Assembly: GCA_963576475.1 (NCBI GenBank)
Contig: OY754968.1
Location: 13,186,616-13,250,615 of the forward strand
Direction of reading: 5' to 3'
Origin: Molanna angustata
Taxonomy: Eukaryota > Arthropoda > Insecta > Trichoptera > Molannidae
Length of the DNA stretch: 64,000 bases
Each line of letters starts with the position of its first letter. The stretch's first letter is position 1. The notes beneath the pieces are model-generated. The model had not been told where the DNA came from and made no database searches. It saw nothing but the letters and a program-made list of their open reading frames with translations. This document shows positions 56,450-64,000 of the stretch, one piece after another. Position numbers and translations under genes: made by a program.

Positions 56450-57060
56450 AAAAAATGTAAAATACATAAAATGAGGTCTATAAAAAATGCGATCTACAGA
56501 TGGCGGTCTATAGCAGAACAATAATACCTGATTTTTGGCAAAATGTCCGAAAACCATTTAAAATTAGTTTAACACTAAAATCAGAAAAAATAATACTGTA
56601 TGATTAAATTATGAAACATCCCAAATGGTGAGAAAATGGATTTTTCTTGTTAATTCTCGTTGGATGTTAAATCGTTGGATGGAAATATAAATTGTCATTT
56701 TCGATTTTTTGCGCTTTAAAACTCAGGTATCGAAATGAAGTTGTATAAAATGCGGAAGAATTTGGCAGAATAACGTCTGCTCGAGCCCACAAATATTCAT
56801 AAAATATATTAATACCCCACCATATCGAGTTAATAATCAAACCCTTTATAAGAATTTGGTAGCCATTGTAAAGTTGTTTTATTTTCAATACCAAGTTGTC
56901 CGCACTGGGTTGTCTGACATTCATAACCAGCAATAGGTCCGTATATATTGACCATATTATAATACTTTTCAAGAATTTATTGTTTCTACTGTGAAAAGTA
57001 TTAATTTATAAAAAAATCTCACTACAGCAGAATTCAGAAAGATATTCTCATTAATTCCAA
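56450..57060. other. Non-coding AT-rich DNA
   Basis: The frame 56972-56667 has no domain. Confidence 0.4.
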
Positions 57061-57064
57061 CCAA

Positions 57065-57200
57065 TTGACATATTCTGTCACCATCAGCAATGGCGCTACA
57101 GCCCGGTGTGTGCCTTGGCCTCCTCAAGAAACTGCCTCCATCCCGCCCTGTCGACAGCAAGTCTCCTCCATTTGTCTGTCCGATCGCTCTTATATCGCCC
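57065..57200 (-). pseudogene. RTE-like extreme C-terminus (related to 2807-5968)
   Basis: On the minus strand one frame reads TDKWRRLAVDRAGWRQFLEEAKAHTGL followed by a stop (given here as a path with no internal stop). It matches the end of the intact RTE protein (DRGRWRRMLEEAKVHNGL). A GATGG-type tail follows. An old, very short 5'-truncated copy. Confidence 0.65.
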
Positions 57201-57204
57201 TAGT

Positions 57205-57725
57205 ATATTTATTTTTTATTTTTTTTTTCATTTTCTATAAGCCGCATAAATACACAAGGATGTATAACCATTCCTCTTTTACACACAACTGCTTCACAAC
57301 ATTTTTATAAGTATCAAGGTGCTAAGTGCTTTAGTTAACTACCGTTAAGTTTTAGACTTGAGAAAACTTATATCTTTAAGAATAAAATCAAACGATTGCA
57401 CTGATCATGTGTGTATAATTTTTTATACCTTTTCTTATTCTTACCGTTTTGCAATATGGTTAAAAATAATCAATAACTCTTTTGTGGATAAACTTAGATC
57501 AATAACTGAATTGACTTGTAACTTTTTTTTTGTTTTTTCATTGTTCATTTTGTGTAGCTTTTATTTTTTTTTTGAAAATATGTGCAATGTTTGTTGTATG
57601 TAGCAATATAAAATAGATACTCCCCTTTTTTAACGCGAGATTTCGTCTCAATTATAGAGAGTTATTATGATATATATGAATATTACGACACTTTTACACC
57701 TTATTGATTGTATTATATATGTAAA
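57205..57725. other. Non-coding AT-rich DNA
   Basis: Nothing recognised. Confidence 0.4.
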
Positions 57726-57728
57726 TTT

Positions 57729-57900
57729 GGGTGGTGGCAGAGCGGGTAGCGCGCTGGATTAGTAATCCAATGGTCGCGAGTTCGAATCCTGCCACGACCG
57801 ATTTCGTTCACATATAGCACAAGCATTTATGCTTAATTTAGGGAGTGCATGAGGATGTATTTGTACTTGTTTCAAGTACATATTTGCTATTTAAAAAAAA
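57729..57900 (+). repeat. SINE family 1, copy f
   Basis: GGGTGGTGGCAGAGCGG head, B box GAGTTCGAATCC, 'cacaagcatttatgctta', 'tacttgtttcaagtacata' and an A tail. Confidence 0.85.
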
Positions 57901-57904
57901 GTTT

Positions 57905-59260
57905 TGATTTTTTCGATTAATAAATTAAAAAAAAATTAAAATAAATATTGTCTCATATTAAATAAACACATATTTTACGTTAATTGCACCATTGTGCTAT
58001 TTTGTAAAAATTACATCATTTGAAATCCTTTTTTTCATCTTATCTTTGAAGTGTCATCAATGTGACTTAATGAATATATTTTTTTGAATACCAAAATACA
58101 TAAACAACTCGTCAAATTATCTTCATTTAGGGGCGTCTCCGTTCGATTAATTCGTCCAAGGTTAGATCATAATATTATATTAGGTACTTTATATTATTTT
58201 ACCGGTCAGACATTTTAACCGCAACGTTATATAAGTTTCTGTAAAGTAAATATGTAGACAAGTAAATACATACATAAACGCCCAGCGGAAAATCTTTATT
58301 CTAAAAAGAATTCATAGGAAACGTGGCTAGATAACACAGATCGTAAAAAACTTTGACATCATATCTTGATGTTTTTATCTCTGGATCAATTTTGTTGTGC
58401 AAAAAACACGGTAAACGAAAATAGCAAAATGCAACCCAAAATGGCAGGCCTTCGGGTTTAGGGTCGAAAAGGGATTATGTTTGACAGTTGGAAGGTTGAT
58501 ATAGAAAAAATAAGATAAAATTTACGCTTCTATGATCGACCTCAGGGAGATGTTCCTACGACTTATTGAACCTCGCTTAAATTTGGATAAAAATATATAT
58601 TTCTGAGATATTGTTTTTAATTTATAATTCTTGAACCTTAGTAGTAAATTGTTTGTAGCTGATTCCTGCTTTCTTCTTTTTGACTACAAATGCCACAACC
58701 TTCCAAACCCTCTTTTTGTCCATTTACTTCTGAATTTTGAGTAGGTACCTAGTAAATTTTAAATAGCAATTTGTTTTACACTGCAGCTTTAAGAGATAAC
58801 GTAACATCCGCAAACAAAATTGGTCTATGATATATTGTTAAAATTGAATTTGTTGTAATATTTGTTTGTACGATTGTATGTTTGTTAGGTTAAAATAAAA
58901 TAAAATTAAATAATATTTTTTTTTATTTATTTATTAAACATGACATTATACATTAAGAGGTTTGACATCAATATTAAAGGTATATAAAAAAAATATTATG
59001 TATATTTTGAGACAGAGACAATGGAAGGGTACACATACACATCCAGACCATTGACACTCTCTTGCGCTTTGTTGTCAATTAGAGGTTTTGCTCTCCAATA
59101 TGCTAGGGATAATCCCTGTGTTATATTGGATGCAGTCTTTGGTTTTGTAAGTTAAACAACATTATTTTAAAGTGGATTTAGCACAATTGATCATACACTT
59201 CCTAACATACATGCACAGGCACTCTCCATACACACGTAATATACTGAACCATATAAAATA
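57905..59260. other. Non-coding AT-rich DNA
   Basis: Nothing recognised. Confidence 0.45.
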
Positions 59261-59261
59261 C

Positions 59262-59463
<202 letters not shown>

Positions 59464-59570
59464 GTAAACAAACAATAAGTTAAAAGAAATGAGAAAAAAG
59501 TTACTGTGGTGGGTTTGATTCGATGATCCATAGGGTTAATATAAAATTGATGAACTAAGACGAAGTTCAA

Positions 59571-59773
59571 GTTTATTTATTTATTTATTTAATATTGCTT
59601 CTCGGGCAACTAACAGGTACTATGTCAAATATTAATTTAACACGCACCCAATAACAAGTTGCCACATTCTGGAGACTTACGATATTAATCGTCTCACAGA
59701 TCCAGAGGGAATCGAACCCGGGACCTTTGGCTCAGCAGTCAGATATCTAACCAACTGAGCCACGAAGGCCGAC
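59571..59773 (-). repeat. SINE family 2, copy f
   Basis: On the minus strand the head GTCGGCCTTCGTGGCTCAGTT starts at 59773. The B box 'cgggttcgattcc', the 'tccagaatgtggcaacttg' block and an (AAAT)n tail at 59571-59590 follow. Confidence 0.85.
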
Positions 59774-60031
59774 AAGTTGATGACTATTGAAGAAAGAATG
59801 CGTCCGCTGTTGAGCGGCGATGATGTTATTGTTGCGTATGGAGTATTGGAGTATTGGAGATTGACAATGTAAGCAGGCGGAATTTATTCCACTGAAATCC
59901 AATCCATCCACATAAAGTCCGTCACTTTACCTCCTCATCAATACATTGGCAAAACCGGTACCTATCTGATATTTTTATGAAAATTTTAAAAATTAGCTGT
60001 ATTCCTGCTTATTTAAACCTGATTAATTAAA

Positions 60032-60463
60032 TATCCTCCCAGTGCTAACATATGGATTGGAAACAATGACACTAACTGCCAACACAATATACAAACTGAA
60101 ATGTACGCAACGAGCTATGGAACGGCAAATGTTAGGAGTGAGCCTTCGGGATAAAATAAGAAATGAAGAAATAAGACGCCAAACAAAAGTCGTTGACATA
60201 GCAGACCGTGTTGCAAAATTGAAATGGCAGTGGGCAGGACATGTTGCAAGACAGGGTACCGAGAGGTGGACACCCAGAATACTAAAATGGAGACCGTGGG
60301 AAAATAAAAGACCGGTAGGGCGACCACAAAAAAGATGGGTGGACGATATCATTCCGGTTGCGGGAAGGGGTTGGCTGGGGGAAGCACAGGACCGAGAGAG
60401 ATGGAGTTCATTGGAGGAGGCCTACATCCAGCAGTGGAGAGATGGCTGACGAAGAAGAAGAAG
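60032..60463 (+). pseudogene. 5'-truncated RTE-like element (family of 11717-12269)
   Basis: The frame starts at the truncation with ILPVLTYGLETMTL (60032; the 60042 start is internal). It contains MERQMLGVSLRDKIRNEEI, LKWQWAGHVARQGTERW, GRPQKRWVDDI and IQQWRDG, and stops at 60449. A (GAA)n tail follows. Short direct repeats (aattaaa) at 60025-60031 and 60464-60470 are a probable TSD. The palm motifs are missing, so it is inactive despite the clean frame. Confidence 0.8.
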
Positions 60464-60532
60464 AATTAAAATAAAATAAAAACTTAATTTATATTTATAT
60501 TAAAACAAAATGAGATTTAAATGGTGACATAA

Positions 60533-60625
60533 TGTATTGAAGATGGCTCCTCTGATTCTTTGAGTATTATTTAGTACAAATTACAGAGCTGAAGATGGTG
60601 CTGATTCAAAACGTACTCATGTGTA
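60533..60625 (+). repeat. Tandem hammerhead-like boxes, weak
   Basis: Two related stretches begin TTGAAGATGGCTCC (60534) and CTGAAGATGGTGCT (60589). The second continues to CAAAACGTACTC where GAAAC-N-GTC would be expected, with TTACA/TGTAA able to close an outer stem. The resemblance to the 17.6 kb motif is suggestive only. Confidence 0.25.
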
Positions 60626-61161
60626 AAATTAAATCCAAAGTTGTTTAAGTAGACTCTGAGTGAACTCAAATGTCAAGAGTTCTCAAATAAGCATTTCATC
60701 CGACACAATTAATAAACTGTTGACGAGGGCGAAAATAAAATGCGAAATGAATACCTATCAGCTTTCAATTAATTTATTCGAAAATGTTTTCTATTCGAGC
60801 TTCCTCAATCGTGATTAAGTAATTTCGGACCTACGAATATTTAAAATCACAAGCTCAGATTTCAAAGGCAAACAATTTGGAACGTTCTTAATGTTTAGAT
60901 ACGAAAATCGGTTAAATCTATGGAGCGGGTAATAAACTGAGGCGACAGTTACACGTAAGGTATTTACTGTGATCCGCCAATAAATACTGATGTATCGAGG
61001 TATTTACTGAACGTGTAGTCTAGCGTATTGATGGATGTCAATATTTATTCATGGATTTCTAGATTTCTTAATTCCGTATTGACGACCCTTCGGATTGTGA
61101 TAAATATTGATCATGTAATCTTGCGTCAATATTTATCACATCAGTACGCATTACGCTACCG

Positions 61162-61419
61162 TTGGAGGTGGACAGTTTTTTGGATCTCACAGAGGTAGAG
61201 GCGCCCTCGTTGTGCCCGTCTCGCGCCCTCTTGACTAGAGTTCAGGAAGTTTTAAGAGAGTTAATCCTAAATTTAGAAATACTACCGGAGGTATGGGAAA
61301 GTTCCTTAAAAGATTACAAAAATGTTATAAAAAAGGAGAAGCACTGCAAGGGAGGAACTCAAAAAAATACTAAACTCAAAACGCTCAGGAGCCAGCAGCC
61401 GAAAACTTTATGTCTTTAA
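61162..61419 (+). pseudogene. MADF-like DNA-binding protein remnant (Harbinger accessory gene)
   Basis: Open for 85 codons from a TTG; no nearby ATG. The segment LPEVWESSLKDYKNVIKKEKHCKGG resembles the first helices of a MADF domain (Trp and Tyr-Lys-Asn positions). It then runs into unrelated codons where the gene is truncated against the oppositely oriented transposase. It probably once encoded the partner that brings transposase to the ends. Confidence 0.5.
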
Positions 61420-61673
61420 AGTTAATGCTATTTTTTCTCTCGGGGAAATATAATTTCTAATCACTGTATCTTGTTTTGTTAAAAAGGGGTTACCATTGTT
61501 AGAAGTTCTTCAAAGCAGATTTCGGGCATTCGAAAATAATTTTTGTAATCATCCATTTCGCCATGTAGTTTAATTTCAGTCATTAAATTCAAAAGGGTGA
61601 ACCTTTCTCTTTGTTGTTGCCAATTTTTTGACCATCGATTTCTTTTAACTTTAATTTTTAGCTCTTTGTCCAT
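61412..61673 (-). pseudogene. Harbinger transposase N-terminus, frameshifted and truncated
   Basis: The minus-strand frame begins MDKELKIKVKRNRW and reaches YFRMPEICFEELLTMVTPF, the typical pre-catalytic region of Harbinger transposases. A one-base change in a T run (about 61481-61485) shifts the frame. In the next frame the match resumes with KQDTVIRNYISPREKIAL and stops near 61412. The DDE catalytic part is deleted. Confidence 0.7.
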
Positions 61674-61829
61674 TTTAACGTGTATTCAGCAAGTAACCGG
61701 ACACAATACTGACGTAATAAATACTTTGTGCGTAAGCTGGTGTATTAATCCATCAATAAATACTGACGTCCATCAATAAATATTGAATTGAGGGATCACA
61801 GTAAATACCTTACGTGTAACTGTAGGTGT

Positions 61830-63020
61830 ACGCTAAAAATAATACGACTCGAAAATTCATTTGTTTTATTAAGAAGAAACGATTTGTGTAGAAAAATACT
61901 TATCAATAAGGGCCAGTGAAAGTTTAAGTGAAATTTGTTATATGGAATTTTTAATTCTTTTAATACAACGGTTCATTAGAAACAATCCTTCGAATTCAAT
62001 GAAGTAAAGAATATCTGTTTAAGATAAGAAATGAAACACATTATTTTCTTACCTACTCAGCAAAAGATGGCGTCATATTCTTATGTATATTTTTATATAT
62101 AAAAGTTTTTACCCTAAATGGTTATAGAAAACAATACATATAATATATCATTTATAAGATATGATGATTCCATGTACCAACTGCTGAGCTAGCATCAATT
62201 TATACAATTTATTGGATTTCAATAATTATTCGAAAAAAATAAAGTGCCTACTAAAATTCATGTAATTAATCTGAACAATATTATCTGTTTTAATCTCTTT
62301 GAAATTTTATTTTTTACCAAATTAATTTAAGCCTCACTTGTTTGAGTGTATGGAAAAGATTGCCTTGTGGCAATACACAACATGCAGCTTGTTTCACAAA
62401 AATAAATAAAAATTATATTACGCGTAATCAAATATAGTTTGTACCACGTTGTATTACAGTTACACGTCTACAGCAATTTATACCTAAAATCAATTATTGT
62501 AATTTTATTCAGCAAATTTACGATATTAAATTTCATCAATCAGTATTTTATTGATGTGTAGAATAATGTAGGCATTGGTAAGAACATAATAATAATAAAT
62601 TAAATTATAATGTGTATATATATATGTATTGTATACATTGTGGATGAAACCAATAAAACGTGTTAACATTAAACCGCTTTTCTGAATTTGGTAAGAAAAT
62701 TACCTAAGGGAATATGCCCACAAAATATATAGACTTCTGATAGGTAATATGTAATGAAAATATACCAACACACTTTCTTCTCAATCCCCAGGAGGCACAG
62801 TGTAATTATCTTCACAATAATATACCTATACAATGTAACATTTGATACCGAAGGTATTTATTTTTTTATAAAGAACCTCAAGCAACCCCCAAAAAATACC
62901 TTGCCAAGTTATCGGATTATCAATCAATTAAAACTAAAATGTTGGTTTCTTTTTTATATATATTTTTTTATTATACCTTCCATAATTTGACATTAATGAA
63001 AGAAACAAATTTTCAGGAAA
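61830..63020. other. Non-coding AT-rich DNA
   Basis: Nothing recognised. Confidence 0.45.
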
Positions 63021-63026
63021 ATTCAC

Positions 63027-63265
63027 AGTTGGACTCAGTTGGTTAGGTACTTGACTGCTGATCCAAAGGTCCCGGGTTCGATTCCCGGTGGAGACACAGT
63101 TTTTAATTGTGTTTTCAGTCTGGATCTGTGAGACGATAAATATCGTAAGTCTCCAGAATGTGGCAACTTGTTATTTGGTGCGTGTTAAATAATTATTTGA
63201 CATAATACCTGTTACTTGCCCGACAAGCTACATAAAATAAAATAAAAATAAAATAAATTTAAATT
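63027..63265 (+). repeat. SINE family 2, copy g (nearly complete)
   Basis: Head 'gactcagttggttaggtac', B box 'ccgggttcgattcccggtgg', 'tctccagaatgtggcaactt', 'ttgcccgacaagc' and an (AAAAT)n-type tail. The best reference copy of the family in this window. Confidence 0.85.
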
Positions 63266-63295
63266 TAATTGTTTAAAATGTAGTTGAATATAAGA

Positions 63296-63336
63296 ATTGG
63301 AAAGAGTTAAGTGTTGGTCACAACCCACTCGTTTTT
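63296..63336 (+). repeat. Repeat R1 end fragment
   Basis: 'ttggtcacaacccactcg' matches the end block of R1 copies 2 and 3. Confidence 0.55.
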
Positions 63337-63339
63337 TTT

Positions 63340-64000
63340 TAATCGTCATCGGAAGCAAGTGTGTATACAAAATTTAAGCAAGATTAGTCATTGGGTCTTT
63401 CAGTCCTTCTTGAATTAATTCAAAGCAGCTACATTGTTTTCAAAAAAATCCTTTGTGAAATGAATAAATAAATTCGTGAATGTAAATCTAGATAATTCAT
63501 AAATAAATAAATTAATTAATTAAAAACATAAAACCTTCCTAGGTTCTCGCCTGCGAGACGAACACGATCGAAGAAAAAATACATATCGCAGCCATGGCAA
63601 CAAAATGTACCTATGGAAATTTAAAATAAAAAAGGCGACATATATACAATATACACAGAGAATACTTGCTTTAAAATTAAAAGACAAAAATTAAAATTAA
63701 ACGAGATAATCACCAAACTCTAAGTTATACTTGAAAGTATATTTTATTCGTATAAATACGTATTGCTGACATTTAAATAAATGAATATTTACTCACGGAA
63801 AAGTTGGTTTATTATTTGATATTTCAATCGTTGAAAAAATTTGTACGAGAATTTTCCAAAAAATAACACAATATAAAAAAATATTTTTTTATTTGTCAAA
63901 AACCGTCACTGGTTATTGTTTGAAACATTTTCGTTTTTGAAAGATACTCTGCAAAAAATGCCACATGTATACATATATTATATCTACACACATATAACAC
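63340..64000. other. Non-coding AT-rich DNA to window end
   Basis: Nothing recognised. Confidence 0.45.

Larger units (their letters stand above)
60945..61823. mobile_element. PIF/Harbinger non-autonomous deletion derivative
   Basis: Perfect 30-bp terminal inverted repeats at 60945-60974 and 61794-61823 ('acagttacacgtaaggtatt' onward). Subterminal regions carry several 'caataaatactg' and 'gtcaatatttat' motifs in both orientations, possible transposase-binding sites. Two facing gene remnants lie inside: a MADF-like piece on the plus strand and a Harbinger transposase N-terminus on the minus strand. That is the gene pair expected of this superfamily. The flanking 3-mers (gcg, agg) do not match, so the TSD is lost or the ends are misjudged. 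Confidence 0.75.

Overview
The window looks like repeat-dense, AT-rich intergenic DNA from an insect nuclear genome. A moth or butterfly is most likely: short TAGGTACCTA-type motifs recur, there are many tRNA-headed SINEs, and RTE, CR1/Jockey-like and L2-like LINE ends are abundant. The order is an inference from memory of such genomes. I found no host protein-coding gene, rRNA, functional tRNA or CRISPR array. Every protein signal I could identify comes from a mobile element.

Layout. 1-2.5 kb holds two interspersed repeats and nested Penelope-like (PLE) debris. 2.54-6.0 kb holds a nearly pristine RTE-type retrotransposon with an intact endonuclease plus reverse transcriptase ORF. It is fused at its 5' end to a full-length U6 snRNA copy, and the whole chimera sits between 13-bp target-site duplications (TSDs). 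7-12.3 kb holds 5'-truncated RTE-like elements, a CR1/Jockey-like end and a SINE. 13-22 kb is mostly non-coding repeats with a 541-bp palindromic PLE-derived copy at 17.5 kb. 23-28 kb holds an L2-like remnant with a retroposon nested in its tail, a possible LTR, a CR1/Jockey-like end and another LTR-like block. 30-40 kb holds SINEs, LINE ends, another PLE-type foldback, MITEs and tandem repeats. 42-49 kb holds a zinc-knuckle LINE tail, further PLE and RTE pieces, SINEs and an LTR-like block. 51-57 kb holds several LINE remnants, one split by an unrecognised GC-rich block. 57-64 kb holds SINEs, a 200-bp CA tract, an RTE end and a PIF/Harbinger deletion derivative with perfect 30-bp terminal inverted repeats.

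The most interesting material is a set of short inverted-repeat retro-copies at 2.1, 17.5 and 34.1 kb. Each has 12-16 bp TSDs and a hammerhead-ribozyme-like motif in or beside the arms. Each also has, on one end only, an ATG with 11-15 open codons running straight into the TSD. This fits 5'-truncated Penelope-like elements whose terminal repeat carries a hammerhead and the start of the ORF. Related hammerhead-like pieces lie at 2.43, 43.9, 46.3 and perhaps 60.6 kb. Two other signals stand out. The U6/RTE chimera carries a fold-back footprint at its 5' edge. A 3'-end RNA hairpin shared by several CR1/Jockey-like copies shows compensatory changes in both of its stems.
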